Below are positions 15,931 through 24,987 of a DNA stretch of 64,000 nucleotides, piece by piece; positions within the stretch are counted from its first letter, which is position 1, and the number at the start of each line of letters is the position of its first letter. The stretch is taken from NCBI GenBank assembly GCA_036489885.1, contig DASXEW010000001.1:372001-436000 (forward strand). Direction: 5' to 3'. Origin of the DNA: Candidatus Baltobacteraceae bacterium. Its GTDB lineage: Bacteria > Vulcanimicrobiota > Vulcanimicrobiia > Vulcanimicrobiales > Vulcanimicrobiaceae. The notes under the pieces were generated by a model that was not told where the DNA came from, made no database searches, and was given only the letters and a program-made list of their open reading frames with translations. A program made the translations under genes and the position numbers.

Positions 15931-17756
15931 GACAACGTCCACTTCTCGTCGAGCTGCTGACGGCAGCGGCGCTGATTGCAGCGCCGTTTGTATTACCGCA
16001 CCTCGGCTTTACGTCGACCACGATCAACCGAATCCTGATCTGGGGGTTGTTCGGAGTCGGCTTCGATATTCTCTTCGGTTTCAGTGGTCTGCTCTCGTTC
16101 GGTCAGTCGGCATTCTTCGGCGCTGGTGGTATGATCATGGCCTACCTGCTCACCCAAATGAACTTCACGAACGTAACGGGCGCGTTGTTCATCGGGATGG
16201 TCTCGGCAGCCGTCATCGGCTACTTGGTCGGATTGATTGCGCTGAGGCGCACCGGCATTTACTTTGCGATGATCACCGTCGCGATCGCGGAAGTGTTTTA
16301 TTTCGTCGAGTTCAACCCGCTTTCGCGCTTTACGGGTGGCGAGAACGGATTGCCGGGCGTGCCGACGCCAAGTCTCTGGCTCGGCTTTACGACCATCAAC
16401 TTCGGCAACGACTGGATGATCTACATCTACCTGGCGGCGTGGTACTTCATCGGTGTGGTGATTGCGCTGCGGATCGTGCGCTCGCCGGGCGGCGCGATAC
16501 TGAGCGCGATCCGTGAGAATCCCCTACGTGCTGCAGCCGTCGGGCACAATATTCACAGTTACAAGCTCGCCGCGTTCATCATCGCAGCGGCCTATGCCGG
16601 TTTTGCGGGTGGGCTGCTCGGCTTGATGCAGGGCTTCATGCCGCCAGACGCGTTTACGTTCGACACGTCGGGACAGCTGGTGATGCAAACGGCAATTGGC
16701 GGTGCCGGAACGCTGTTCGGACCGCTCGTCGGTGCGGCGGTGTGGTTCTATCTCAGCGATTTTCTTCAGACGACGCTGCATTTGGGCGCGACCTGGAAGT
16801 TGGTGCTGGGTCTCATCTTTGTACTGCTCGTTTGTTTCTTACGCCACGGTATCGTCGGCGCGTTTGTCTCCGCGTGGCGTCTGGTCACCATGCGCGGCAA
16901 GACTCGCGAAGCCGCGGAGCAGTCCGTAGCGCCGGTTGCAGGCACGGCCGTCGTCGAGTTCATGCCCGTGACGCAAACGAAAGCGGCGTCCAACAGCAAC
17001 GAGACGATTCTGCGGGCCGAAGGCGTCACCAAGCGTTATGGCGGTCTGATCGCAAACGATCACATCGATTTTACAGTGCGCAGCGGTGAATTGCGCGGCA
17101 TCATCGGTCCGAACGGCGCAGGCAAGTCGACGTTTTTCAAGATGCTTACCTGCGAAGTTTCGCCGACCTCGGGGACGATTCGCTTTGAGGATCGCGACAT
17201 CACCGGCTTCACGAGCACGCAAGTCTGCCAGCTTGGCATGACCAAGAGTTATCAGGTCAACCAGCTGTTCAACCGGCTCACGGTGCGCGAGAACATCACA
17301 GTAGCGGCGCTCTCGGAGAAGCGTGGCCCGTTCCGCCTCGATTTCCTGCGCAGCATGGACAGCGTGCGCGGTCTGCACGAACGCGTGGAAGAAACGCTCG
17401 AGCTCGTACAGCTCAGCAATCGTGCATCTTCGCCGGTTTCAGAGCTCGCGTACGGCGAGAAGCGGCGGCTCGAAATCGGGTTGGCCTTGGCAACGTCACC
17501 GAAATTGTTGCTGCTCGATGAGCCGCTCGCGGGCTTGAGTCCGCGCGAACGCGTTCAGACCGTCCAGCTGATGAAGTCGATCAACGTGGGCCGCACGACC
17601 GTCGTCATCGATCATGATATGGATGCGATCTTTGAGTTGGCAGAAACGATCACGGTGCTTGTACGAGGCCGCGTGTTGGTTGAAGGCGCGCCCGAAGAGA
17701 TTCGGCGGAACAGCGCAGTACAGGAAGCCTATCTCGGCGTGAGCGAGGCGGTATGA
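15927..17756 (+). CDS. Fused ABC transporter permease-ATPase (LivM-LivG)
   Basis: 609 residues. Residues of about 1-330 are a LivM-type permease (LLSFGQSAFFGAGGMIMAYL, GLIALRRTGIYFAMITVAIA). Residues of about 360-609 are a LivG-type ATPase. Walker A GPNGAGKST lies near residue 393, the signature loop reads LAYGEKRRLEIGLAL (LSYGE-type) near 507, Walker B is LLLLDEPLAGLS, and VIDHDMDAIFELAE is the H-loop. In most bacteria these are two genes. A Ser/Asn-rich stretch joins the halves. It overlaps livH by 4 bases (ATGA) and livF by 4 bases, consistent with strict co-translation. Confidence 0.92.
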   Translation: MRQRPLLVELLTAAALIAAPFVLPHLGFTSTTINRILIWGLFGVGFDILFGFSGLLSFGQSAFFGAGGMIMAYLLTQMNFTNVTGALFIGMVSAAVIGYLVGLIALRRTGIYFAMITVAIAEVFYFVEFNPLSRFTGGENGLPGVPTPSLWLGFTTINFGNDWMIYIYLAAWYFIGVVIALRIVRSPGGAILSAIRENPLRAAAVGHNIHSYKLAAFIIAAAYAGFAGGLLGLMQGFMPPDAFTFDTSGQLVMQTAIGGAGTLFGPLVGAAVWFYLSDFLQTTLHLGATWKLVLGLIFVLLVCFLRHGIVGAFVSAWRLVTMRGKTREAAEQSVAPVAGTAVVEFMPVTQTKAASNSNETILRAEGVTKRYGGLIANDHIDFTVRSGELRGIIGPNGAGKSTFFKMLTCEVSPTSGTIRFEDRDITGFTSTQVCQLGMTKSYQVNQLFNRLTVRENITVAALSEKRGPFRLDFLRSMDSVRGLHERVEETLELVQLSNRASSPVSELAYGEKRRLEIGLALATSPKLLLLDEPLAGLSPRERVQTVQLMKSINVGRTTVVIDHDMDAIFELAETITVLVRGRVLVEGAPEEIRRNSAVQEAYLGVSEAV

Positions 17757-18451
17757 GCCTCCTCGAGGTCAAGTCGCTCAATAGCTACTACGGCGATTCG
17801 CACATTTTGTTCGACGTCGGGTTACGCGTTGAAGCGCACGAGGTCGTAGCCTTGCTCGGTCGCAACGGCGCCGGAAAAAGCACGACGTTGAAAAGTCTGA
17901 TTGGTCTCGTGCGTCCGCACTCGGGTTCGATCGTTTTCGACGGTGAGGAGATTGCCGGTAAACCCGCGCATGCGATTGCCCAGGCGGGTATGCAACTCGT
18001 GCCGGAGGACCGCCGCATCTTCGGTAGTCTCGACGTCGAGGAGAATTTAGTGCTGGCCGGCCTCAGCGCAAAGAACGCTTGGACTCTCGACCGCATTTAC
18101 GACGTTTTTCCGCGTCTCGCAGAACGGCGCCGCAGCCGCGGGACGGACCTCTCGGGCGGCGAGCAGCAAATGCTGGCAATCGCTCGCGCCTTGATTCGCA
18201 GTCCCAAGCTCATTCTGCTCGACGAGCCGTTTGAGGGACTGGCCCCCGTCATCGTTCACGACCTCATCGCGGTTTGCCGCAAGTTGGCCGACGAAGGCCA
18301 GACGATCGTGCTTGTCGAGCAGAACATTGCGGCCACGCTGGGCCTGGCGCACCGCGCCTATCTCATCAGCAACGGCCACGTCGTGCACGAGGGTCCGGCC
18401 GCGGAAATCAAAGCCGACCCCGAGTTCCTCCAAAAGCATCTCGGCGTCTGA
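17753..18451 (+). CDS. livF: Branched-chain amino acid-type ABC transporter ATPase LivF
   Basis: 232 residues, the usual LivF length. Walker A GRNGAGKST is near residue 36, followed by LVPEDRRIFGSLDVEENL (a LivF-typical Q-loop region). The signature LSGGEQQMLAIARAL is near 133, Walker B LILLDEPFEGLAP near 153, and the switch is LVEQN. It pairs with the LivG half of the fusion protein to power uptake. Its start overlaps the preceding stop (ATGA). Seventeen bases separate its stop from the TRAP binding protein gene, with no terminator between. Confidence 0.93.
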   Translation: MSLLEVKSLNSYYGDSHILFDVGLRVEAHEVVALLGRNGAGKSTTLKSLIGLVRPHSGSIVFDGEEIAGKPAHAIAQAGMQLVPEDRRIFGSLDVEENLVLAGLSAKNAWTLDRIYDVFPRLAERRRSRGTDLSGGEQQMLAIARALIRSPKLILLDEPFEGLAPVIVHDLIAVCRKLADEGQTIVLVEQNIAATLGLAHRAYLISNGHVVHEGPAAEIKADPEFLQKHLGV

Positions 18452-18468
18452 CGCAGAAGGCACCGCGC

Positions 18469-19473
18469 ATGAAATACACCCGTCGCACATTTGCCGCGGG
18501 AGCGACTGCAACGTTTGCTTCCATCGGCGTCGTGCGCTCGCAAGCACGAGCCGCGCAATTCGCATATAAGTATGCCAGCAACATCGACGTCTCGCATCCA
18601 CTCAACGTCCGCATGGTCGAGATGTGGAAAGCCGTCAAAGACGAGACCAAGGGCCGTCTCGAGGTCCAGAATTTCCCGAACAATCAGCTCGGCGGCGATA
18701 CGGCGATGCTCACGCAGCTGCGTTCAGGCGCATTGCAATTCTTCACGCTGGACGGCGGCATCTTGCAATCGGTCGTGCCGGTCGCTGCAATTCAAGGCGT
18801 TGGTTTTGCGTTCCGTAATTCCGCCGACGCGTTTCGCGCGATGGACGGAGCGCTCGGTGATTACGTCCGCAGCGATATCAAGGCCAAAGGCCTGTGGGTG
18901 TTCGACCGGATGTGGGACAACGGGATGCGCGACATCACGTCGGCCAAAGGCCCGATTCGCACAGCCGACGATCTCGTCAATTTCAAGATTCGTACGCCCG
19001 CAGGAAAGTTGTGGGTCGATCTGTTCAAGGCGCTGGGCGCGTCACCGACCCCGCTCAATTTCAACGAAGTCTACACGGCGCTGCAGACGCACGTGATCGA
19101 CGGTCAGGAGAATCCGCCCGCAATTCTGCAAACCGCCCGGCTCTACGAAGTCCAGAAATATCTGAGCATCACGAATCACATGTGGTCGGCGTTTCATTTA
19201 CTTGGGAACATGGATGCGTGGAATGCACTTCCGCCTGACATCCAGGCCGTCGTGACGCGTAACTCGCGCACGTACGCTCTGCTGCAGCGACGTGACGTGC
19301 AGCTCCTCAACGACACGCTGATCGACAAGCTGCATCGCGAGGGAATGGCGGTCAACAACGCCGATGTCTCGACGTTCCGCTCGAAGCTCGGCGGCTTCTA
19401 CCATCAATATCACACCGAATTCGGCGATACCGCGTGGAGTTTGCTCGAACGATACAGCGGTAAACTCGGCTAG
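18469..19473 (+). CDS. dctP: TRAP transporter solute-binding protein DctP
   Basis: 334 residues with a Tat-type signal (YTRRTFAAGATATFASIGVV). DctP landmarks are HPLNVRMVEMWKAVKDETKG, LEVQNFPNNQLGGDTAMLTQ, and FKIRTPAGKLWVDLFKALGA, whose Arg usually binds the carboxylate of the ligand. TPLNFNEVYTALQTHVIDGQ is another. It delivers an organic acid to the DctQM carrier encoded next. ATG 18469 starts right at the Tat signal. It follows livF by 17 bases, so the ABC and TRAP systems look co-transcribed. Confidence 0.92.
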   Translation: MKYTRRTFAAGATATFASIGVVRSQARAAQFAYKYASNIDVSHPLNVRMVEMWKAVKDETKGRLEVQNFPNNQLGGDTAMLTQLRSGALQFFTLDGGILQSVVPVAAIQGVGFAFRNSADAFRAMDGALGDYVRSDIKAKGLWVFDRMWDNGMRDITSAKGPIRTADDLVNFKIRTPAGKLWVDLFKALGASPTPLNFNEVYTALQTHVIDGQENPPAILQTARLYEVQKYLSITNHMWSAFHLLGNMDAWNALPPDIQAVVTRNSRTYALLQRRDVQLLNDTLIDKLHREGMAVNNADVSTFRSKLGGFYHQYHTEFGDTAWSLLERYSGKLG

Positions 19474-21387
19474 GTGACTGATACCGCGGACGTGACCGCT
19501 TCGATCGAAGCGGGCGGGGGGATCGTCCCGAGCGCAACCGGTCTGTGGCGGCCTTGGACGGTCGCGATCGACCGCGCGATCGGCGCGATCCTGGAACCGG
19601 TAGCATCCGTGATCCTCGTCGTCGAGGTCATCATCTTGGCGAGCGGGGTGTTCTCGCGTTACGTCCTGCACAACGCGATCGTCTGGACCGACGAGCTTGC
19701 GACGATTCTGTTTCTGTGGCTCGCCATGATGGGAGCGGTCATCGCGTACCGGCGCGGCGAACACATGCGATTGACGGCGCTGTATCGCCGGCGTCCTCAC
19801 CGGCAACAGCAGATATTCGATGCGATCACAGCCGTCGTCGTGTCGTTGTTCGCAATCGAGCTGATGCCCTCGAGCTACGCGTTCATCGTACAGGAAACGA
19901 TCGATCTAACGCCCGCGCTCAATATTCCACGATCGTACGTCGTCTCGGCAATCACGGTCGCATTGGTCTTGATGTTGATCATTTCGATCATGCGGCTCAT
20001 TGATTCGGATTGGCGTATCGCCGTGCCCGTCGTTGGGGTCGCGGTCGTAGTTTCCGTGGGTGCCGTCTTACTGCATCCCTTCCTGGTCCCACTCGGCAAT
20101 CTCAATCTGCTGTTGTTCTTCGTCGTGTTGGTCGGAGCGCTGATCGCGATCGGAGTTCCGATCGCATTTTCGTTTGGGTTCGCGACGCTGAGTTATCTGG
20201 CGCTTACAACGTCGGTGCCGCTGAATACCGTCGTCGGTCGCATGGACGAAGGTGTCTCGAATCTCGTCCTGCTAGCGGTTCCGCTGTTCGTGCTGCTCGG
20301 ATTGCTGATGGAAGTCTCCGGAATCGCGAAACGTCTGGTGGATGCAATTGCGTCGCTCATTGGACATGTGCGCGGGGGCCTCGGTATCGTGCTGCTGGGC
20401 GCAATGTATCTCGTAAGCGGAATCTCCGGCTCTAAGGCTGCCGACATGGCGGCAATTGCGCCGGTGCTCTTCCCCGAGATGGAACGCCGTGGACAAAAGC
20501 GCGCCGAGATGATTTCGCTGCTCTCGGCTTCGGGCGCGATGTCGGAAACGATTCCTCCGAGTCTCGTCTTGATCATCATCGGCTCAGTGACCGGCGTCTC
20601 GATCGCTGCGCTCTTCACCGCCGGACTCTTGCCGGCTGCAATTTTGGCGCTCTCGCTTGTCGTCGTCGTCCTGTGGCGCTCGAAAGACGACAAAGTCGAA
20701 CTCGCCAAGCGTCCGTCGCTCGGATTCATCGTCAGGGCGATCATCGTAGCAATACCGGGACTCTTGCTGCCGCTGGTCATTCGATTCTTTGTGCTCGATG
20801 GAATTGCGACGGCAACCGAAGTGAGCACGGTCGGCATCATCTACACGATCTTCATCGGCATCTTTGTCTACCGCGAGTTTCCGATCAAGCGGATCTATCC
20901 GATTTTGCGTGAGACGAGCGCCCTGACCGGCGCGATCTTGCTGATCATCGCTACCGCGACCTCAATGGGTTGGTCGCTGACGCAATCCGGCTTCGCGCAA
21001 CAGCTCGCCACGTCGCTCGCTGCTGCACCCGGCGGTAAAGTCGGATTCATCGCAATGTCGATCGTGGTGTTCATCGTACTCGGTTCCGTGCTCGAAGGGA
21101 TTCCGGCGATGGTGCTATTCGGGCCGCTCCTCTTTCCAATCGCGCAGCAATTCCACGTCCACGAGGTACACTACGCGATCATCGCGATCATCGCGATGGG
21201 CATCGGACTCTTTGCGCCGCCGCTCGGTGTCGGATACTACGGAGCGTGCGCAATCGGGAAGGCGTCGCCCGACGAGGCCGCGATACGCGTGATACCATAT
21301 CTCGGTGCCGTCTTGATCGGCCTCATCATCATCGCATACGTCCCATGGTTATCGCTCGGATTCTTAGGCAAATCGTTCGGACACTAA
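19474..21387 (+). CDS. dctM: Fused TRAP transporter membrane protein DctQ-DctM
   Basis: 637 residues. Residues of about 30-200 are the four-helix DctQ part (VFSRYVLHNAIVWTDELATI, MGAVIAYRRGEHMRL). Residues of about 210-637 are the twelve-helix DctM carrier (VPIAFSFGFATLSYLAL, LVLLAVPLFVLLGLLMEVSG, GSKAADMAAIAPVLFPEMER, SETIPPSLVLIIIGSVTG). It takes up an organic acid with Na+ or H+. Fusion of DctQ with DctM is known in some TRAP systems. The GTG start follows the dctP stop codon with no gap, and its 3' end overlaps the lipoprotein gene. Confidence 0.93.
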   Translation: MTDTADVTASIEAGGGIVPSATGLWRPWTVAIDRAIGAILEPVASVILVVEVIILASGVFSRYVLHNAIVWTDELATILFLWLAMMGAVIAYRRGEHMRLTALYRRRPHRQQQIFDAITAVVVSLFAIELMPSSYAFIVQETIDLTPALNIPRSYVVSAITVALVLMLIISIMRLIDSDWRIAVPVVGVAVVVSVGAVLLHPFLVPLGNLNLLLFFVVLVGALIAIGVPIAFSFGFATLSYLALTTSVPLNTVVGRMDEGVSNLVLLAVPLFVLLGLLMEVSGIAKRLVDAIASLIGHVRGGLGIVLLGAMYLVSGISGSKAADMAAIAPVLFPEMERRGQKRAEMISLLSASGAMSETIPPSLVLIIIGSVTGVSIAALFTAGLLPAAILALSLVVVVLWRSKDDKVELAKRPSLGFIVRAIIVAIPGLLLPLVIRFFVLDGIATATEVSTVGIIYTIFIGIFVYREFPIKRIYPILRETSALTGAILLIIATATSMGWSLTQSGFAQQLATSLAAAPGGKVGFIAMSIVVFIVLGSVLEGIPAMVLFGPLLFPIAQQFHVHEVHYAIIAIIAMGIGLFAPPLGVGYYGACAIGKASPDEAAIRVIPYLGAVLIGLIIIAYVPWLSLGFLGKSFGH

Positions 21388-21854
21388 AAACCCTCGCGGC
21401 CTGCATTGCTCTCATCGGCGCCGCGACGGCGTGTACGCAATCCGTTGAGCCGCTTGCGACGCCCAAGCGCGTCGAGTCTTTTTGCAGCACCCATCCGGTT
21501 CACGAGTATCCGAAGACGACGTCGATGGGAAGCATCATGACGTCAGTCTACGATTCGCTTCCGACCGGGCCCGGTATCCCCACGCTTGCAAAATACCGGG
21601 CCGATCTGAAAACCTCCGACGGTGCGATCGAGTACTACGATCGTCTGCGATTGCTGAAGCCCGGGCTTGCAAAACAACTCGGTTCGAGCGACGACTATGT
21701 CGTTGCGCGCGAAGTGATCTTCAACAACGATCTCGTTTCCGATTTCGAGCGCTACATCTACATGGATCTGCTGGACCACGGAGTCTACCGTTGGCAAGCG
21801 TTGCGCGCATCCGACGTTCAGAACGTCTGCAGTCAGGGTCAGCGCTTGATGTAG
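21345..21854 (+). CDS. Hypothetical lipoprotein-like secreted protein
   Basis: About 169 residues from ATG 21345. A signal sequence (TLKTLAACIALIGAATAC) ends in a Cys that could be lipid-modified, though the lipobox is not ideal. The mature part (MGSIMTSVYDSLPTGPGIPT, DGAIEYYDRLRLLKPGLAKQ) has no recognised family. The start lies 43 bases inside the DctQM gene, so it is probably the last gene of the transporter operon. The in-frame sequence upstream of 21345 is Arg/His-rich antisense-like noise and was left out. Confidence 0.55.
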   Translation: MVIARILRQIVRTLKTLAACIALIGAATACTQSVEPLATPKRVESFCSTHPVHEYPKTTSMGSIMTSVYDSLPTGPGIPTLAKYRADLKTSDGAIEYYDRLRLLKPGLAKQLGSSDDYVVAREVIFNNDLVSDFERYIYMDLLDHGVYRWQALRASDVQNVCSQGQRLM

Positions 21855-21859
21855 CCGCG

Positions 21860-22261
21860 CTAGCGGCTGTAGAGATGGGCGCGAATCGTCGAGCCCAAGA
21901 GCGTCTCGACCAGCAATCCGGAGACAACGGCGATCAGCTCCAGCACCGCAAACTCATGCTGCACGTCGACGAGCGTGACGCTCAGCATTAGGGCTGCACC
22001 GGCGATGAGAATCACGAACCCCAGCACGAAGTGCCAAAGCCCACGCCACGCAAATTTGCCGATGTCTCTGATCAACTGCGCCGGCGGGCGTGTCCCGATG
22101 TTCCACAGGATGAAGGCCATCGCGTGCAACAAGATCGCCGCGAAGACGAACGGCGCAATGCGGAACAGGAACGGATCGACTATGACGGTTCCTCGTCGGG
22201 CCAGCCGGCAATTTCTCCAAGCGCTGCCGAGCGCGCGACCTTTAGCCCGAGCGTCGCGCAC
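21860..22261 (-). CDS. Small three-helix membrane protein, start uncertain
   Basis: The credible part begins near VIVDPFLFRIAPFVFAAILL (about 22190) and runs to the stop at 21860, with three hydrophobic helices (FVFAAILLHAMAFILW, FVLGFVILIAGAALML, LELIAVVSGLLVETLL). The coordinate given is the longest frame, from GTG 22261, but its first 20 residues lie over sufU and look spurious. No ATG, GTG or TTG occurs at the likely beginning, so an ATA or ATT start or coupling to sufU translation is possible. The family is unknown. Position after sufU suggests the last gene of the suf operon. Confidence 0.5.
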   Translation of the reverse strand: MRDARAKGRALGSAWRNCRLARRGTVIVDPFLFRIAPFVFAAILLHAMAFILWNIGTRPPAQLIRDIGKFAWRGLWHFVLGFVILIAGAALMLSVTLVDVQHEFAVLELIAVVSGLLVETLLGSTIRAHLYSR

Positions 22262-22578
22262 TTCATGCGAGCCGGGCTGATTCCGATGCCAACGTTGTCG
22301 AGCACGACTTGTTTGTCGAGCTTGGCGACCGCTTCAACGTGCATCCCTTTGATCGTGTCACTCAGCATCGACGCCGATGCCTGACTGATTGCGCAGCCGC
22401 GTCCCGAAAAGCGAACGTCCTCGACGATGCCGTCGCGATTCACTCTGAGGTCGAAGCGAATCCTGTCACCGCACAAGGGATTGAGATCCTCGAACGTCGC
22501 CGTTGCGTCTTCGAGCTGTCCGAAGTTGTGCGGATCGCGGTAGTGTTCGAGAATGTACTCTTTGTAGAAATCGTCCAT
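22180..22578 (-). CDS. sufU: SufU-type sulfur relay / Fe-S scaffold protein
   Basis: 132 residues. It takes sulfur from SufS in Fe-S cluster assembly. NPLCGDRIRFDL carries the first zinc/cluster Cys-Gly-Asp, RFSGRGCAISQASASMLSD the second Cys, and ARMKCATLGLKVARSAAL the third. The 18-21 residue insertion between the first two cysteines, typical of SufU, separates it from IscU. ATG 22578 (MDDFYKEYILEHYRDPHNFG) overlaps the stop region of sufS; longer in-frame starts run back into sufS and are rejected. Confidence 0.9.
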   Translation of the reverse strand: MDDFYKEYILEHYRDPHNFGQLEDATATFEDLNPLCGDRIRFDLRVNRDGIVEDVRFSGRGCAISQASASMLSDTIKGMHVEAVAKLDKQVVLDNVGIGISPARMKCATLGLKVARSAALGEIAGWPDEEPS

Positions 22579-22579
22579 G

Positions 22580-23839
22580 CTAGCCGGGCAGTTTGAAGAT
22601 GTCCGCCGCTTTTTGAAGCGATGCAACCAGTGCGTCGACGTCGGCTTCCGTGTTGTAGACATAGAACGAGGCTCGCGCGGTTGCCGGCCAGCCCATCTTT
22701 TCCATCAACGGCATCGTGCAGTGATGGCCTGCGCGAACGCAAACGCCGTCCGTGTCGAGGATTGACGCGACGTCGTGCGCGTGAACGTCGCCGAGGTTAA
22801 ACGAGATGACGCCGGCGCGCTTCGAAGCCGGCAATGGCCCATACACGACCAGACCGCGGCGCTCCAGCGCTTGCAAGCGCTCGAGGGCATACGTCGTCAA
22901 GGAAATCTCGTGCGCGCGAACCCAATCCATCCCGATGTCGCTCAAGTAGTCGACTGCCGCACCGAGGCCGATTGCATCGGCTACGTTGCTGGTCCCGGCT
23001 TCAAACTTCCAAGGAATTTCATTGTATTCGGTGTGCGTGTACTCGACGCGCTTGATCATGTCGCCGCCCGTAAGGAACGGGGGCATCGCTTCGAGCAGTT
23101 CGCGCTTGCCGTAGAGAAAACCAATGCCGGTCGGACCCAGCATCTTGTGTCCGCTAGCGGCCAAGAAATCGACGCCGAGCTTTTGTACGTCGACGTGCAA
23201 ATGCGGGACGCTTTGTGCGGCGTCGACCAGGACGCGTGCGCCGGCTGCATGTGCACGCTGCGTCAGCAACTCGAGCGGCGCGATCGTGCCGAGCGTATTG
23301 CTGACATGCGAGAGCGCAAGCAGCTTGACGCCGTCGAACAACCGGTCGAGATCGTCCAGGACGTGCTCGCCGTTTGCGTCGACGGGGATGAACCGAAGCT
23401 CAGCGCCGGTGCGCTCGGCCAATAGCTGCCAGGGGACGAGATTGCTGTGATGCTCGACTTGCGTCGTGAGGATCGCATCGCCGCGATGGATGTTGTGAAG
23501 GCCCCACGTGTACGAGACGAGATTGATCGACTCGGTTGAGTTACGAGTCCAGATGACTTCGGCGTCGTCAGCCGCGTTGATGAAGCGCGCCAGCTTAGCG
23601 CGGGCTTCTTCGAATGCTGTCGTGGCGCGTTCCGCGATCTCATAGACGCCGCGGTGGATGTTGGCGTTGTACTCGCTGTAATACTTGACGAGCGCGTCAA
23701 TGACGGATTGCGGCTTTTGCGAGGTTGCGGCCGAATCCAAGTAGACGAGCCGCTTACCACGCGACGTGGGCTTGTGCAGGATCGGAAAATCCCGCAGGAT
23801 ACGTTCTTGAACGGCGTCCGGACGAACGGTCGCGGTCAT
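22580..23839 (-). CDS. sufS: SufS-type cysteine desulfurase
   Basis: 419 residues, a class-V aminotransferase-fold PLP enzyme. It converts Cys to Ala and passes the sulfur as a persulfide to SufU. The N-terminus YLDSAATSQKPQSVIDAL, the PLP-lysine region ASGHKMLGPTGIGFLYG and the active-site Cys loop VCVRAGHHCTMPLMEKM are all present. The ATG overlaps the sufD stop as ATGA. Third gene in sufC-sufD-sufS-sufU. Confidence 0.94.
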   Translation of the reverse strand: MTATVRPDAVQERILRDFPILHKPTSRGKRLVYLDSAATSQKPQSVIDALVKYYSEYNANIHRGVYEIAERATTAFEEARAKLARFINAADDAEVIWTRNSTESINLVSYTWGLHNIHRGDAILTTQVEHHSNLVPWQLLAERTGAELRFIPVDANGEHVLDDLDRLFDGVKLLALSHVSNTLGTIAPLELLTQRAHAAGARVLVDAAQSVPHLHVDVQKLGVDFLAASGHKMLGPTGIGFLYGKRELLEAMPPFLTGGDMIKRVEYTHTEYNEIPWKFEAGTSNVADAIGLGAAVDYLSDIGMDWVRAHEISLTTYALERLQALERRGLVVYGPLPASKRAGVISFNLGDVHAHDVASILDTDGVCVRAGHHCTMPLMEKMGWPATARASFYVYNTEADVDALVASLQKAADIFKLPG

Positions 23840-24987
23840 CCGATTTTCCCGGCGAGCGCGGCGCGCAGCTCCGCGCGCAACTTCTCGGTCGGGAACCGAA
23901 CCAGCGCCGGCTCGAAAAAGCCGAGTGCGATCATGCGCTCCGCATCGTGGCGTTCGATGCCGCGGCTCATCGCATAGAACAGCTCGTCGTCGTCGATCGC
24001 GCCGATTGTCGCGCCGTGAAAGGCCTTAACGTCGTTTGCACCGATCTCGAGCGCCGGAATGCTGTCGATGTGCGCGTCTTTCGAAAGCAGCAGCGCATCG
24101 TCACGCAGCGTCGCATCGACGCCGTGGGCCGATGGGTGGATACGAATATTGCCGATGAAGCGCGCCTGACCGCGATCGATTGCCGCGCTCTTGAAAATCG
24201 TTTCGGATTGCGTTTGTGCGGCCGGATGATCGGTCTCGGATTTGAGATCGACGTGCTGGAGTTTATTCGGGAAGAATACTCCCGCGATCGTGGTCCGCGC
24301 ACCGGCTTCGAGCGTCGTTGACTTCACGTCGCCGATCGACACGTCGGCGCCCAGCTCGGCAATCGCCCAATTCACCTCGGCATCGCGTGCGGCGTTTCCG
24401 CGACGGCTCCAGAAGACGCGAACGCCGTCCGGTAAATCCTGAATCGCTGCATACGTGATCGACGCATGCTCGAGCGCGACGATCTCGACGATCTCGCTCA
24501 CGAGCTCGAGATTTGCCGCGGGATCGTAGCGTGTCACGATCGTTGCGCGTGCCCCTTCGGATGCCGCAACAAGTACGTATGGGAATGCCGCCGGGCCTTC
24601 GAGCCGCTGTGTGATGACGATCGGCTCTTCGATGACCGCGCCCTTGGGCAAGAAGATGAAGACGCCGCCTTCGCGCCGCGCCGCATTGAGTGCGGTGAAA
24701 CGTCCGACCCGCCAATCGACGGCCTTGCCTTCGGTTGCACTGATGACGGATGCGTGTTCGCCGGTAGCGTCTCGTATGTCGATAGCGACGACGCCTTTGT
24801 GCTTGGCTTCTTCGGAAATCTCGAATCGCGGCGAAACGTCTCCAGCCTGCACCTCTTCGAGTGCAAGCTTCGTGAGGTCGATCTTCCAGTAGCGTCCCGG
24901 TACGGGTCCCGGTGGAGGCAGCGTGCGTGCAAGTGCGAGCGCTTCATCACGCCCGGCGCGCGACGGAACGACGCTAAGCTGTGCCAC
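23836..24987 (-). CDS. sufD: SufB/SufD family Fe-S assembly protein, SufD-like
   Basis: About 383 residues. It is the beta-helix partner of the SufC ATPase in Fe-S cluster assembly. The conserved core runs through VFIFLPKGAVIEEPI, SITYAAIQDLPDGVRVF, HVDLKSETDHPAAQTQSE and IDSIPALEIGANDVKAFHGA, then GAIDDDELFYAMSRGI. The His in AFHGAT matches the SufD position, and the SufB-type Cys nearby is not seen. GTG 24987 starts at the first credible residues (VAQLSVVPSRAGRDEAL) and overlaps sufC by 14 bases. No separate SufB gene occurs in the operon. Confidence 0.88.
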   Translation of the reverse strand: MAQLSVVPSRAGRDEALALARTLPPPGPVPGRYWKIDLTKLALEEVQAGDVSPRFEISEEAKHKGVVAIDIRDATGEHASVISATEGKAVDWRVGRFTALNAARREGGVFIFLPKGAVIEEPIVITQRLEGPAAFPYVLVAASEGARATIVTRYDPAANLELVSEIVEIVALEHASITYAAIQDLPDGVRVFWSRRGNAARDAEVNWAIAELGADVSIGDVKSTTLEAGARTTIAGVFFPNKLQHVDLKSETDHPAAQTQSETIFKSAAIDRGQARFIGNIRIHPSAHGVDATLRDDALLLSKDAHIDSIPALEIGANDVKAFHGATIGAIDDDELFYAMSRGIERHDAERMIALGFFEPALVRFPTEKLRAELRAALAGKIG

